DNA of 64,000 nt from Volutella citrinella. Lineage: Eukaryota > Ascomycota > Sordariomycetes > Hypocreales > Nectriaceae. The position numbers and the translations under genes were made by a program. Under the pieces are notes generated by a model. The model made no database searches. It was not told where the DNA came from and saw only the letters and a program-made list of their open reading frames with translations. Of this stretch, positions 1 to 11,597 are shown one piece after another (positions within the stretch are counted from its first letter, which is position 1; the number at the start of each line of letters is the position of its first letter). Where the stretch lies: assembly GCA_034401135.1 (NCBI GenBank), contig JAWZSP010000009.1:1860001-1924000 (forward strand), given 5' to 3'.

Positions 1-457
1 CACCGTACAGGCAGTCACCACAGGCTCTGAAGCAGTGAAGCCCCTCACTCCCTCAGGGTCCGACAGGGTACATGGGGTGGTGACATCAGCCCATTTTGGG
101 CTCTGCCATGCCGGAATAGGGCCAAGCGCCCCCCAAACCCCCCACTACAGGCGCCTGTGCTCCAGTGGGTTGGTTGCTAGTGCCGTTGCCCAGCCGTTTC
201 CATTGTTTTCTTTGCCCTCAGTAGGTTCTCGCTCGCAACGGATGCGAGGTACGACACACACTCAACGCTCCGAACCTTCTTTGATGGGTCACTGTGCATT
301 GTGCGTTGCATTCCGTGGATTCCCTGTCTCAATTACAACGCCACCAACCGTCACTGTATTGCTTGTTCCCGCAACTCGTCCGACGGCTGTGCTGTGGAGG
401 AGGGAATCAAGGGAAGGAAGGGAGGCACAAGACGACGCCATCAACAGCTTTTAACGC
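1..457. other. Upstream region of first gene
   Basis: No gene is supported here. The long open frame at 35-454 begins with GTG, has no recognisable domain and ends just before the ATG at 458, so I read this stretch as promoter and 5' leader of the first gene. Confidence 0.5.
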
Positions 458-1672
458 ATGTCGGCGCGCATGTACCGGCCCGTGGGCCACGATGAGTCTC
501 CCGAAGAGATGCCACCTGCGCATTTCCACGATGGAGGAGGGTTGAGCTCCGTCCACCAACGCGACAGCCCAAACATCATGCAGAGCGTGGTGCGGCCCCT
601 CGAGCGCAAGATGGACGAGTACGAGTTCCTCATGGACCAGGCGCAGCAGCAGGAGATGGAACTAGACGACAGGATCCGGGTTCTGCAGGAGCGGAGGCGC
701 ATCGCCGAGGAGCAGTTCATGCTTGCGAAGCGCAAGCGCGACGAGTACGCGCAACAGCACCGCAGCGTCGACATGGCGCTGCGCGGGGAGATGGAGACCG
801 ACTCTGAGCCCGAGCTCGAGCCTGAGCTGCCGTACGAGTCGGAGAAGCACATGTTGCCGCCGTTGCAGAGCTTCGAGGACGACTACCGGCCCCTGGTTGT
901 GACCAAGCGGCCGCATCGGGAGCCCAGCGAGTACTTCACAAACCATCAGCTGTTTTATGTCTTCGTCATGCACGGCATTGGCGCCATGGTGATTTCTGGA
1001 GGCATAAACTTTGCCCTTGCCTTTGGTAAGTCGCGTCTCCTTTGATATCCGGAGCTGTTTTCAAGAAACCAAAGATACGCTAACACGCCTTCCCCTGTAA
1101 AAGCCATGTACACGACGCAAGACACAACCAAGAACCCTATACGCCTCTTTCAGCTACCAAACACCCTGGCAGGCGACGCTGCTGTCACAACCATCATCCA
1201 GTGCATCATCACTTGGTTTGTGGAGAAGGGCATCGTCTCCCTCGACCTTTCGCGCAGAGGCGTCCAGCCCATTGGCTTCGTCAAGGCGCCTACCCACCCC
1301 CTGGTCAGATGGTTCTTCTTCCTGCCCCCGGTGGGATACGACAAGACGCTTGGCGGCGAAGGCTTGGGCGGGCCCAAGCCAAAGTCGGGCTTCGCGTCCG
1401 TCCTCGTCTCCATCGTGCAAGGCGCCCTCCGGGGCTTCCTGCTCGCCACTGTCAGCTCTATCCTGCTCTGGCCAGTAAGCGTGGGCGCCCTGACGGCTGT
1501 CGGGCAGCCCTCGGGCCAGGACTTTACCTTCTCTGATAGATGGGTACCCCAGATCTTCAAGGGCCTGCTGGGCGGGATCCTTGGGCTGTTGACCACGCCG
1601 CCCATGGCCATGTTCTGGCTCCTCAAGGCGGGCTGGGATGGCAAGTCGGGACGAATACTTGTTCTCGAATGA
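458..1672 (+). CDS. Four-pass fungal membrane protein, DUF2456-like
   Basis: Two exons, 458-1025 and 1104-1672. The donor is GTAAGT, a CTAAC branch site lies at 1080-1084 and the acceptor AAG ends at 1103; the split codon gives Ala. The product has 377 residues. Residues about 1-150 are hydrophilic and charged, with a likely coiled coil near 45-110 (many Glu, Gln, Arg). The rest holds about four hydrophobic segments: one starting FVMHGIGAMVISGG, one in TTIIQCIITWFVEKG, and two near the C-terminus. The pair of conserved blocks around GIGAMVISGGINFA and LPNTLAGDAAVTTIIQ resembles the uncharacterised fungal family DUF2456; I rely on memory for that name. Function is unknown. It ends 139 bp before the stop of the convergent regulator on the other strand. 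Confidence 0.8.
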
Positions 1673-1811
1673 AAGTAGATGCAAGACAGTGTGGTATAGA
1701 CTATAGAGCGTTGCCAAGTTATAGAATACATCTCCACAGTTTCGAGGCGAATAACCTCAGTGCACAACTTTTGTTCTTATGAATACATGTTTAGAAACGC
1801 GGTCAATGGCT

Positions 1812-3642
1812 TCACTCGCTTTCCGGCCGGGCAGGTCCCTCCACCTTGAAGCTTTGCCAACTAGTAAGAAACCCCGAGGCAGAGGTTTGACTATAGCCCC
1901 TGAATGCACGGAGCAGCTGCGCCTTCTCAATCGACGGGGCATCCTCTTCTTCCATAGTCAGATGCCAAAGAGCTACTGCAATGGTAAATATGGAGATGCT
2001 GAGAAACGCCGTCCCTGAGTTGTGGACCATGAAGAAGGGCATGAAGTCTCCCATCTTGCGGCAGTACAAGCCAGGGCTCACACGTTCGGGCCATTGTCTC
2101 CCTTGCTCTGTAGGAACCTTTCGAAGAGTTGCGTAGAGCAAGATGCAAGCTGCCCAGTAGAGCAGCACCAGGTGGCCTTTGGCGAAGTCTTCGGATGCGG
2201 TGGTGGAGCCATGTCCAAAGTCTGGGGCCGCGATTTTCGACTCGGCCAGTGCCAGGGCCGCGAGGCCAGAGGTCATTGCCCAGTCCTGCAGCTCCCCGTC
2301 GAGCTTCCAGCATCTCTCAGCGAATTGTATGAATAGAGTTTTTTGTGCTGTCTCGTCCCCACATGCACTCGCCTCGTCGAACTCTGCGAACACTCCTGGC
2401 AACTCCAGCATGATGTCAATGAGGAGGTCCATGGGTGACTTGGGGATTTCTAGCCAGGGAATCGTCTTCCACTCCGGGATTGCCAGTGGTGCCGGTTTCC
2501 GGAGTTGAACTCCTGTAATAACCTGCGATTGAAGTAAGCTATTGACCCTCTCCACGAAACAAGGTCCGGCTTCTGGGAGGCAGGCTCCATTATACCTGGG
2601 GCAGTCGATTGTCCACAAAGATCTTGTGGGCGTCTCCTCGTATGTAATTGTATGGATTGGATTGTAATAGGAGTGCAGCATTTCCCTTGGCGTGTGTGCG
2701 CCATCGCTTGAACTGCTCTGAGGAGACTTCGTCGCCTGCACCAAACCAGACCTATGAGGATGCTGGTCAGCTATACCATGATGCAAAGTGAACCAAGGGG
2801 GGAACTTGTAGGCCAAAGATGCAACACGCATCCCTAACTATGAGTGAAGGGATCGCGTCGACGGCGTACCTCGTAATATAACAACATGCGAATAGATATC
2901 AGGAGGGAAGGCGTCTGGGCCTCGATCGGACGGCGCAGGGCCTTCTCCATCGCTCCTAACGCCTGGCCATAGAGATACCGGCTGTGCCTTAGCATCTGGG
3001 GAAAGCCTCGTTGCTGGCCCAGAAGAGCTGAGGCACCAGCGAGCAGGGTTGCACGCATTACCGGGTCGCTTGTGTACATCTTCTGGGCCACATTGGTCCA
3101 CCCAATGGTCGTGAACCGGCATGCCTCGTCGCTGGCGGCGCTCGCGTTCGGCATATACGTGGACCAAAAGTTGCCCAGCGCCTTCTCCTCGTACGCTGTC
3201 CTCGAGAGCGAGGTGGAGAGTGCTGATGGGGAGATACTGCGTGCTAAGCGCGTAGACGAGGAGGACGAAGGCGATGATGTAGGGCTACTGGTTCTCAGCT
3301 GGGGGCCAGACCCGGTTGGCTTGGCCCCGGAGGTAGAAGGCGTCGAATACGACTGCCACTGGTCATTCTGCTCTGGCTGGGAGCGGGTGCCGTTGTTGAC
3401 AAAGATGATCTGACGGCCCTGGAGGTAGCCGAAGCACGCACGATTTGCTCGCTGGCACTGGCCGCATGAGGGGCGGACTTGATCGCACTGTCGGGCCCTG
3501 ATCAGTCTCTGCGCCTGCTAGGGGATCGATCGATGTCGAGCCAAAAACCCAGGGTCCAGGCTACGCGCGGCATTGCACTCACCTTTATCCTACGCTTGCG
3601 GCAGTCGTGGCATGCCTTGGACTTTCCAGGCACACCGACCAT
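1812..3642 (-). CDS. Zn2Cys6 transcription factor, four exons
   Basis: Exons on the minus strand: 3642-3583, 3487-2870, 2751-2596 and 2522-1812, all joins in phase 0, giving 514 residues. The first intron splits the zinc cluster after residue 20. The cluster is C11-X2-C14-X6-C21-X6-C28-X2-C31-X6-C38 with the basic stretch CRKRRIK, so it should bind CGG-type sites in the nucleus. A Ser/Thr-rich linker follows. The middle and C-terminal parts resemble the fungal-specific regulator domain DUF3468, with the block HAKGNAALLLQ and then PEWKTIPW. Exon 3 uses a different frame from the longest open frame at that spot; only this join restores the conserved block. Target genes are unknown and no metabolic cluster lies beside it. 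Confidence 0.85.
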
Positions 3643-4851
3643 GGCTCGGGGGCCGCTCACAGGGGGACTGGAGCGAGCGCGGCTAGATACACGATAGATG
3701 GAGGAGCATCAGGGTTGGATGCAGTGTGGGATGGCGAGGTCTGGGGAGGATGGGGAGAATGCGCCCACCCTTGTGGAGCATCGGACGCGAACCCCGGCTC
3801 CGTGCGCGGGCCATTGATGGCAGCAGAGGTTCCAACTGCCAACTGGAGACGATCCGGGGAGGGATTGCGGCTAGTAGCGTGGAATAGGACTTGGTGTCTG
3901 GTCTTCTACTGCGATCGGGATGCCGATCGAGGATGGATCGTCTTTATGCAATTGACACGTGCTGGTGGTGTGACGCAGACGCCCTGTCATCCCCCGCTGT
4001 TATCGCTGATCCTCGTCTCTACACCAACCAGCCAGTCACCAGAGCTAAAACGGGACTTTGGTTCAGCCTTACTATCCTTGGACGCCGGCACGGCGGACCG
4101 GCATTGGGCGGTCAGTCAAGGCCCTAGGCAGTGCAATCTACGATCCAGATCGTGCGTCTTGGGGGATTTGTCTTGGATATTGACTGAATATATGGCTTAT
4201 GCTTGAACACGCACTCAGGCCACGCTATGGCGAATGCCCCATCCAAGTCGGCCCTGTCTAAGGCAGTCCGCTAGTCTTCGCCTCCCATTCTACCCTCTGA
4301 GCCAGAAATCTCATGGCTAACCGGTAGGTATTGTTCGCTGCGCAATGCTTCCGCAAGTCAACGACCAGAGGGCCCTAGTGGCGGTGAGGGTGAGAATGCC
4401 ACGAGTTCTCGCACCCTAGCCTGTCGCTGCTTCTGGCGTAGTCGTCGTTTGGCCGTATTGGGCTCGGTAATGCGATACCCTGGCATGTTTCCTGCTAAAG
4501 CCATCCCTCCGAACAATGACATAGCGGCGCATGGTTCGTATCGAGGGTTGATTAGAAATAATGCCGGATAAAGCCGAGAATCGGTGCGCTTCATGCCTTG
4601 CGGGCTGAGCGCATCTTGATCGATCTCGTGAGGGCTAATATTCGTGGCCAGCCGTTGCGCTAGGCGATCATTTGGCTTTGGTCTTCGTCCTTGGCTGTCC
4701 TCAAAAGCTTTCTTGATGGCCAGGTTCTACGAACACTGAGGTGTACGGCATGTCCAGTGTTGCTGCGCTGGAGTGCGCCAAGGACGTGGACCGAGGTCGT
4801 ATTCTGGTCTTCGGCGTGTCGCGCATTGGTCGGAGTTCCCACCTCGTTGCC
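3643..4851. other. Intergenic region, no gene seen
   Basis: About 1.2 kb between the start of the Zn2Cys6 gene and the stop of the rhodopsin-fold gene. Open frames here (for example 3607-4206, plus strand) show no domain and no sensible composition. It should carry the promoter of the regulator and the 3' UTR of its neighbour. Confidence 0.5.
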
Positions 4852-6207
4852 TCATGTAGTGCGTCCCGGCTTCAGCGGCTCGAATTCGATACTGGCGTCG
4901 TCTGGGACCTGCGTGGAACTCCTAGCGTGGCGAGACGAGGTGGCCGGGCTGAGCGCCGGCCCGCCGCTCGACTGGCTGGGCATTCCGCGCTCCACGTCGC
5001 CGGGCTGGTTCGAGGGAGTCGACTCTTCCGAGTCCTTGTCCCGATCCTGTGTCACCAGGACGGTGTTGAGTTGCATGTCCTCAGGCCGGCTATCGTGGCC
5101 TTTGCCGTACGAGCTGAGAAAGGATCGCGGGAGGATGCGACGGAAGACGGGGCGTAGCAATGGTGCACAAGCTAATACAGAATTACGTTAGAAAGGCGAA
5201 CATAGGATGAGGCATGGGTTGGAAGTGGTTACCCGAGACAATGGCCATGTTAATCTCGACGGCGCCCCAGGCAAAGTTCAATGCGACGTCGTGGTTCATC
5301 TCGGTCGTTTGGGTATTGTACCGGACCGACTCGATGATGACGAAGATGGAAGCGAGGCAGACACTGATCCATTGTCAATACGGTTGCTTGTCGCGAGTCT
5401 GGACGGGGGGCTTACACGGAGCCGATGACAAACAGGCCGATGACAGCAACCTTCTGGCCTGGTGGAAGGCGAAGCTTGGTCAGCTCAATCATGGGCAGGG
5501 TCAAGATGATGATGTCCATGACAAAGTGAGTCAAGACGGTGCCGAAGAAGAACTGGGCGTCGTTGATGGTGCAATACCCCTTCACGGACGTGTCCCAGTA
5601 CCGGTGGACGGGGACGCAGTGGAAGATGACCATGAAGGTGCGCAGTATTAGCCAGATGAGGGAGATGGTGAACATGATCTGGATGGGAATGCGGATCGAC
5701 GTCGTGTTGAAGAGGCGCCAGTACAGCGAGAGGATGGCGAACTTGGACGAGGCGATGGAGAATGCATAGCAGAACTGGCTACAGTACATGAGTAGTCGCG
5801 AGTTGAGCAGCACATGGTCCTTAGCCTCCTGGGAGAGGGCAGGGTCGAAGTACAGGCCGAGTCCCCAGTGGTGAGCCCCTAGGCGGCGGTCAATACATGT
5901 GTAATGCGATAGGGGGATGGCAAGATTGAGAGAGATCTACATATGATGACAATGGTGTTGTAGCCGCTGGCAAAGAGCTTCAAGATGGCCAACGTGTTAC
6001 CGGGATGTTCCACATCAAACGGACGAGTACGGGGCGGACGGCGGCGACGCGAGGGCGACTCACAAAGGCCGACATGCAGAAGTAGTCATCAAACCACCAG
6101 CGGATGCGCATCATGCGGCGGGCGACGATGCGGAGGATGAGGGCGGGCAGGGCGGCGGCCCAGGTGACGCCAATGGCGGCATAGACGTTAGGTTGGAGCC
6201 CAGCCAT
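4852..6207 (-). CDS. SAT4/PTH11-type rhodopsin-fold membrane protein
   Basis: Five exons: 6207-6064, 5977-5941, 5878-5416, 5363-5233 and 5171-4852. All phases close and give 364 residues. Exon 2 is only 37 nt. The product has a short extracellular N-terminus, about seven hydrophobic segments and a polar Ser/Pro-rich cytoplasmic tail of about 90 residues, the usual plan of the fungal rhodopsin-domain (SAT4 or integral membrane, PTH11-like without CFEM) family. Landmarks are WFDDYFCM after the first segment, a Cys in the second loop near HCVPVHRYW, and VSACAPLLRP at the end of the last segment. Members are thought to act as receptors or sensors at the plasma membrane; ligand unknown. The ATG at 6207 is the first in frame; the open frame upstream begins at TTG. 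Confidence 0.85.
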
Positions 6208-7626
6208 GGCCAAGACGGCAAGCTCGAGCGATGACGGTCATGAGGGGTTGAAGGGCGGAGGATCGTATGCGTCTCGTCCGAGGCAGCACCGGGTGAAGGT
6301 GAGCGAGGCAGTAGTCACACGACGAGGAGGACGACGGCCCGGCGGATGAGGAGGAGAGGAAGAAGAAAACGAGACGCAGAATCGGTGGTCGAGACGGTGA
6401 ATGGGGAGTGGGGAGTGGTCAGCATTTGAAGACCGGGGGAGGCCCTTGAAGGTGTGGCTGGCTGGCTTTAAATGGGAAGCATGAGGGTTGCACTATTGCA
6501 CAAGGGACAGGGACGGGGGAGGAGAGGAAAGATAAGCGTCGGTGCCAAGAGAAGGCAATCGGCGCGGACATGGGCGTGGCACACTGCGACAAGGAGGATG
6601 GGCGATACGAGCGAGACATGCGCCTGGTGCGACGCGGAGGAGGCTTGTTGGCTGAACTTGGCTGACCGAGTCAATTGGGGGTATCACGATGAAGAAGTAG
6701 AGATGAGTAGAAGTGGATGGATGGATGGATGGGTGGCATTCATGTTTCCTGTTGTCCGTCGACTGGGCTGCAACGACACACGACATAATACCGGGGGTCT
6801 GGGCCAGCAAGCCAAGCCAAGCCAGGCCAGCCAGCCAAGCGAAAAGCCTCGCCGCCCCAAAAAGCAACGGCCGCCCGTTTGTCGAAATGCTTCCGCCCAA
6901 CTGCGCGCGCGCGCAAAATATTGGCCAGCTGACCACTGCTACGTCACCGCACCCGCCGCGATTGGCGCGCTCTGCTCGAGGGGTCTCCAGTGGCTCTCAC
7001 GCCGTTGGCCTGTTCTGTTCAGCTGGCGCTGCGGCAGGGCTGCGGGATGGGCTGCTGTCGAGACCCTAGTGGCCAATCGCCCTCACCACCAGCCAGACTA
7101 ATTGTGCTCGTTGCTCTCCAACGCTCTGATCGGTCGAGATCGCGGGGGAGGAGAAATAGCCTGCAGCTGGCTAGTGGCTAGAGTGGAGGCTACTGTGGCT
7201 AGCGAAGGGTTTTCTGCAAGCGAGCCGCTGAAGATTTTCACCGCTGCAATCAAAAGGTGATGATCTCTCTGTAATTAATATTGGCAAGGTATTTGCACAA
7301 TTTGTACATGGGCGAATAATAACATCACATCGCTTCGCCTCGTCTATGAGACATTGAAACAAGTGCCCGCTGTAGCCGGGCGCGCGGGCTGCTGACTGCG
7401 CCGTTGCACCTGTCGATCACTCAAGCTCTCCTCCCTGAGCCACAGTGCGACTCTAGCTGCTTGCATCGCTAGGCTGCCACCATTCGCCGCGCCGTGGTTG
7501 GCCCTGCGTGCCCTGCGGGGGGTGGGTGGTGCAACGTCGTCACCGCCTGTCCCACCAAAGACGAATCAACAGCAGCACGTTTGCGCAACAGAGTTCGCTC
7601 AACTGCAGCGGTCTGGCCAACTGTTA
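6208..7626. other. Intergenic region with simple repeats
   Basis: About 1.4 kb with no convincing gene; it holds the promoter of the rhodopsin-fold gene and the 3' UTR of the hydrolase. Short low-complexity stretches are present: TGGA repeats near 6714-6730, GCCAA/GCCAG repeats near 6804-6840 and a GC dinucleotide run near 6903-6914. Confidence 0.5.
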
Positions 7627-9171
7627 CTAGGTCTGGTATACCGTCCCGTCCTGGGGCAGCCTGCCCGTCGCCAGGAACCGGTCAATCGCGTCCCTCGTCT
7701 CGCCCAGCAAAAAGTGGCTCGTGTGGCCGGCGCCGTCCCTCGTCACGCTCACCGCGCTCGGCAGCTGCTGCCGCAACCCGTCGGCCCACGCGATGCTCGT
7801 CGACGGGTCGTACGTCGAGCCGACCAGCAGGATGCGCGGCGCCCTCGCCGTGACGTTCGTGTTGAGCGGCCGTTGCGGGTTGGTCACCGGCGCCGGCCAC
7901 CCGATGCACGCCGCCTGGTAGTAGTAGGTCTGCGAGGCGCCCCGGGTCCGCGGCGCAAACGGCCGCACCGCCCGGAGCCGCTGCTGGATGTCGTGGAAGG
8001 ACCGTGATCGGTGGCGCCAGTCCTGGCATCCGATGGCTAGGTATGCGAACGGCGAGCCCTGCTGGCCGATGGACGTCTTATCCACGGCCAGGGGCGTCGA
8101 CAGCATCGTGGCGTTGCCGTGCGCGGCATCCTTGATGGCGCTGCCCAGGTCGCTCCAGTTGGGCACGAAGCCCAAGTCGACAAACTGCAGCATGCTCTGC
8201 ACGTTGCTGCGAATGTCCTCGCCCGTCACGTTGGGCTGGCACGAGCCGTTGCAGCCGGGCGCTGGGATGGCGCTCCGGTCGGCGCGGGCGAGCAGCTGGT
8301 CAAAGACGTTTTGCGTCTTGTTGCCGTGCAGCGCGCACGTCTTGTTGGTGTCGCACCACTCGAAGAACTGGGAGAGCGTGGCCTCGTACGTCGTCGCCTC
8401 GGTGAGGAGGGTCGACATCTCCGACTGCGAGTGGTCGACGATACCGTCGAGCGCCATCCGACCGACCGTCTTCGGGAACAGCGAGACGTACTGCGACCCC
8501 AGCAGCGAGCCGTACGACAGGCCAAATAGGTTGAACTTTTTGGCGCCCAGTGCGCGGCGCACCAGCTCGTGGTCCTTGACGACGTGTATCATGTCCAGGT
8601 GGTTGAGCAGCGGGCCCGTCAGGTTCCTGCAGCTCTCGCCTAGATCCTTGTTGTGCTTGACGAGCGCGCGGTAGCTGCGCGTGTCGTTGACAAAGGTGCG
8701 CACTCGCTTGTTGAACAGATCAGGGTCGCACTGGACCGGCGAGCTGTGGCCCACGCCCCGCGGATCGAGGCCGATGATGTCGTAGGCCCTCCGTACGTTG
8801 TCTGAGAAGCCCAGGTTCGGCACGAAGATGCCACCGGCGACGACGGTCGACGCGGGGACGCCGGGGCCGCCCGGGTTGAAGAAGAGCGAGCCGTGCGTGG
8901 CGTTGCCGGTCGAGTTGAGGCGCACGAGGGAGAGGGTGACGGTCCTGTTGCCCTTTGCCTTTATAGAGTCGCCCCGGTGGTAGGCGAGCGGCACGATGAT
9001 GGAGCCACAGTCTACGCCCGGCAGCGTGCCCGTGGGACAGTTTCCCCATTTGATCTTTGGTAGAGGGACATTGTGTGTTCGATTCGAGCGTATAGTGGCA
9101 GCGTGAGCGCCTTGCACCAGCAGTAACGCGGCGCACAAAGCCCCGCAGAGGGAGGAAATGGTTGGTCGCAT
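7627..9171 (-). CDS. Secreted TAP-like alpha/beta hydrolase (peptidase)
   Basis: Single exon, 514 residues. I start at the ATG at 9171, which opens a clear signal peptide (residues about 1-24, ending AHA-A); the open frame extends upstream only through a GTG. The protein is an alpha/beta hydrolase of the tripeptidyl-aminopeptidase or proline-iminopeptidase type, secreted. Features: oxyanion-loop motif GGPG at 101-104, DPRGVGHSSP at about 136-145, nucleophile elbow GLSYG with Ser219, a C-terminal TAP-type domain with the acid in the motif STYDPSTS and the base in GAGHTSH. Many N-glycosylation sequons (N-x-S/T) and several paired Cys fit secretion. It probably removes short peptides from the N-terminus of substrates outside the cell; exact specificity cannot be read from sequence. 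Confidence 0.88.
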   Translation of the reverse strand: MRPTISSLCGALCAALLLVQGAHAATIRSNRTHNVPLPKIKWGNCPTGTLPGVDCGSIIVPLAYHRGDSIKAKGNRTVTLSLVRLNSTGNATHGSLFFNPGGPGVPASTVVAGGIFVPNLGFSDNVRRAYDIIGLDPRGVGHSSPVQCDPDLFNKRVRTFVNDTRSYRALVKHNKDLGESCRNLTGPLLNHLDMIHVVKDHELVRRALGAKKFNLFGLSYGSLLGSQYVSLFPKTVGRMALDGIVDHSQSEMSTLLTEATTYEATLSQFFEWCDTNKTCALHGNKTQNVFDQLLARADRSAIPAPGCNGSCQPNVTGEDIRSNVQSMLQFVDLGFVPNWSDLGSAIKDAAHGNATMLSTPLAVDKTSIGQQGSPFAYLAIGCQDWRHRSRSFHDIQQRLRAVRPFAPRTRGASQTYYYQAACIGWPAPVTNPQRPLNTNVTARAPRILLVGSTYDPSTSIAWADGLRQQLPSAVSVTRDGAGHTSHFLLGETRDAIDRFLATGRLPQDGTVYQT

Positions 9172-9707
9172 GGCCGTCGTAGAACTAGAGCGGGATGTCA
9201 CGACTCGTCAGCTATCAGCAACGTCGATGCCGCTTCAATAGCCATACTAGATGCTGGTAGAGCCATCAGTGAGGGGCCCAAGCAAGATATAGCCCCTCAC
9301 CACAGCATCTTGCATTTGAGCCTCATACCAGCGACAAGCTTTCGGCAGCGTCGGACCCTATCAGATGGCGACACCCCGCGATCGTCGGGGTACGTCTCGA
9401 GCGGTTACGAAGCCTGCACACAGTAGTTGACTTGGCCGCGTCAAGGCTGACACCCGCACGCCACCAAACGGCTACTGCGGCAAGCATCCCATCGTCTGGC
9501 GCAGCCATTGATGTCAGCGGCAATGACGTCACACAATCCTTGATGCCATCATGACTTTGACGGAATGACCATTCGACGTTTCCACCAAGTGAGCCGTTAA
9601 AAAAAAAACACGCCAAATAGCTAGAATGTAGAACGTGCTAAGCCTCTATTCCGTTCACTTGCAGTCGCCTGCTGTAGTTAATCCTATCACCGAGTGCCAA
9701 CGTCTCA
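9172..9707. other. Divergent promoter region of two hydrolase genes
   Basis: 536 bp between two divergent alpha/beta-hydrolase genes. No gene seen. A ten-base A run lies near 9600-9608. Confidence 0.5.
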
Positions 9708-10772
9708 ATGGAGATGCAAGCCCAACAGCAGCTCTCTCGGGGCCACAACGTTCACTGGCGCAGCGACTCGTCTTTGCCTACACGACTCCTTCACCGTCTC
9801 CTCCGTCCATTTAGGCCTCGCTTGGTGAAGCCGGGGCGCCTTCCGCCTGAGCCAACTCGGCTCCGGGTGCCCAAAAAAGCCCTTGACAAGTGTCGCGTCG
9901 AGGAAAGGAATGTAGATGGAATATGGACATATGAGCTTACTCGCAAGTCTTCCGTCCCATCCGACCGAGCAGCCCGACGGATCATCTGCTTTGCAGGAGG
10001 CGGCTGGCAGATGCCCCCGAGCAAACAACACTGGGCCTTCTGCGCCGAGCTCGTCTCCCGCCTCGAAAACACGAGTCTATGCCTCGTTTCATGCCCACTG
10101 GCCCCGGAAAACCCGGTATCAAAGGCTTTCCCCCAGATTGAAAAGACCTTCAAAAGGCTCCTGCAGCAGGCGGCCAGTGCTGGCGAAGCCGTCACGGTCG
10201 CTGGTGATAGTTCAGGGGGAAATCTTGCCCTCAGCCTAGTGGCGTGGACAGCCAAAACAAAGGATGATGCTGCATGCCTGCCATCAAGCGTGCTTGTGAT
10301 AAGCCCAGCTACAGATCTTGCCCACAAATTTCCAGATATACGGCTCGCTGAGAGACGGGACCCCGTCATGACGCTGGCATCTATCAACTCAACCGCTGAG
10401 ACCTGGTGTCCTACTCGACCAATGGACGAAATAAATCGAGAACATGATCAGCTGGAGTGGGGCCTGGAGGACCCAAGGGTATCGCCTATTCACGCAGATT
10501 TGGACGAGCTCGCGAGGCTGGGTGTCAAAATACACGGCGTGGTGGGAACACGCGACGTCCTCGCCCCCGAAGCGATTGCGTTCCAGAAAAAGTGCGCCAA
10601 GGCTAGCGTTTTGGGCGAGTGGCTGCTGTGGGAGGGACAGATGCATTGCTTTCCGCTGGCATTTGGATATGGTCTCAGAGAAAGCCAGGAAGCGGTGGAA
10701 TGGATCGTGGATTTGCTGCATCAAGAGCAAAGGGGTGCAACCAACATTGGCCAGGGGCATGGCGAGGCATAG
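9708..10772 (+). CDS. HSL-family alpha/beta hydrolase (esterase/deacetylase type)
   Basis: Single exon, 354 residues, ATG at 9708. The nucleophile elbow is GDSSGG at residues 166-171 (catalytic Ser168), as in the hormone-sensitive-lipase or alpha/beta-hydrolase-3 family. The oxyanion motif, usually HGGG, is here FAGGGW at 95-100, so the His is replaced. The acid is likely the Asp in GTRDVLAPE and the base the His in GQMHCFPL. No signal peptide is seen; the N-terminus is basic and may associate with membranes. Related fungal proteins deacetylate sterols or hydrolyse small esters. The substrate here is unknown. It diverges from the secreted hydrolase at 7627-9171. Confidence 0.85.
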   Translation: MEMQAQQQLSRGHNVHWRSDSSLPTRLLHRLLRPFRPRLVKPGRLPPEPTRLRVPKKALDKCRVEERNVDGIWTYELTRKSSVPSDRAARRIICFAGGGWQMPPSKQHWAFCAELVSRLENTSLCLVSCPLAPENPVSKAFPQIEKTFKRLLQQAASAGEAVTVAGDSSGGNLALSLVAWTAKTKDDAACLPSSVLVISPATDLAHKFPDIRLAERRDPVMTLASINSTAETWCPTRPMDEINREHDQLEWGLEDPRVSPIHADLDELARLGVKIHGVVGTRDVLAPEAIAFQKKCAKASVLGEWLLWEGQMHCFPLAFGYGLRESQEAVEWIVDLLHQEQRGATNIGQGHGEA

Positions 10773-11051
10773 ATGGAACGGCTTAGTGCTGGTTTGTATC
10801 AAACGATAATTACCTCTGGCGACATATAACGAGTCTCGGTCTTGTTTCCTGTCTTCTGGCGACGCTCACTCATCAGTTTTTGGGTGACCCATCGTCATCT
10901 ACCCTGCAACGTTCAACAATAGCTCATGGCCCAAGGACTTAAAAGACTATTCAAATAGAGATACAAGAACTGATAGTGACCTTTTGGTTCACAATGAAAC
11001 GTTTATTTTAACAAGGCAGATTTTCGGTGACAATAAATCTAGCAATCATCC

Positions 11052-11597
11052 TTATTGATCAAACTGAACGACCTCGACAGTCGTGGCCACGTTGCCCTTC
11101 GTCGCCTTCGAATACGGGCACACCTCTCGTGCCTCCCCCACAATCTTTTCAACCTGCGACTTGTCCAGGCCTTTTATCTTGACTTTCATATCCACCCGTA
11201 GGCCCATATCGAGCTTCTTCATATCTCCCACCAAATATACCGTCGTCTCAACGACACTGTCTTCCACCTTTGTGGGCATCGTGATGCCCATTTTCGCTGC
11301 GCACGCATTCATAGCGGACTGGAAGCAGGCACCGTATCCCGCTGCGAAGAGCTCCTCGGGATTCGTCTTGCCCTTGTCGCCAGGGCCGCCGAGTGCTTTG
11401 GCCATGGTCAGGTCGAGCGAGAGCGTCTCGCCCTGGACGTGGCCCTTCCGGGCGCCGACAACCTTTGCGTAGGCGGAGTAGAGCGTAGGTGCTGATTCGG
11501 TGTGGACAAGTCTTTTGCATGATGAGCCCACATTATGCGACATGCCCCGGGCTGCTGCCTGGCGGGAGAGTGCTTGAAATGCTCGGAGGGGAGCCAT
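11052..11597 (-). CDS. Ohr/OsmC-type organic hydroperoxide reductase
   Basis: Single exon. I start at the ATG at 11597 (MAPLRAFQ); the frame is open further upstream but that part has no family similarity. The product has 181 residues: about 35 basic, Ser-rich N-terminal residues that look like a mitochondrial presequence, then a full Ohr/OsmC domain. The two redox cysteines are Cys91 in GYGACFQSAM and Cys160 in VCPYSKAT, the spacing seen in Ohr enzymes, which reduce organic hydroperoxides using dithiols. The motif TNPEELFAAGY is typical. Mitochondrial location is inferred from the N-terminus only. Confidence 0.9.
   Translation of the reverse strand: MAPLRAFQALSRQAAARGMSHNVGSSCKRLVHTESAPTLYSAYAKVVGARKGHVQGETLSLDLTMAKALGGPGDKGKTNPEELFAAGYGACFQSAMNACAAKMGITMPTKVEDSVVETTVYLVGDMKKLDMGLRVDMKVKIKGLDKSQVEKIVGEAREVCPYSKATKGNVATTVEVVQFDQ

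Noticed and set aside
1154..1767. Two overlapping minus-strand frames of about 190-205 residues
   Set aside because: Both are opposite exon 2 of the four-pass membrane protein and have no features of their own.
3607..4206. 199-residue open frame in the promoter of a Zn2Cys6 gene
   Set aside because: Overlaps the zinc-cluster exon antisense, no ATG-context support or domain.
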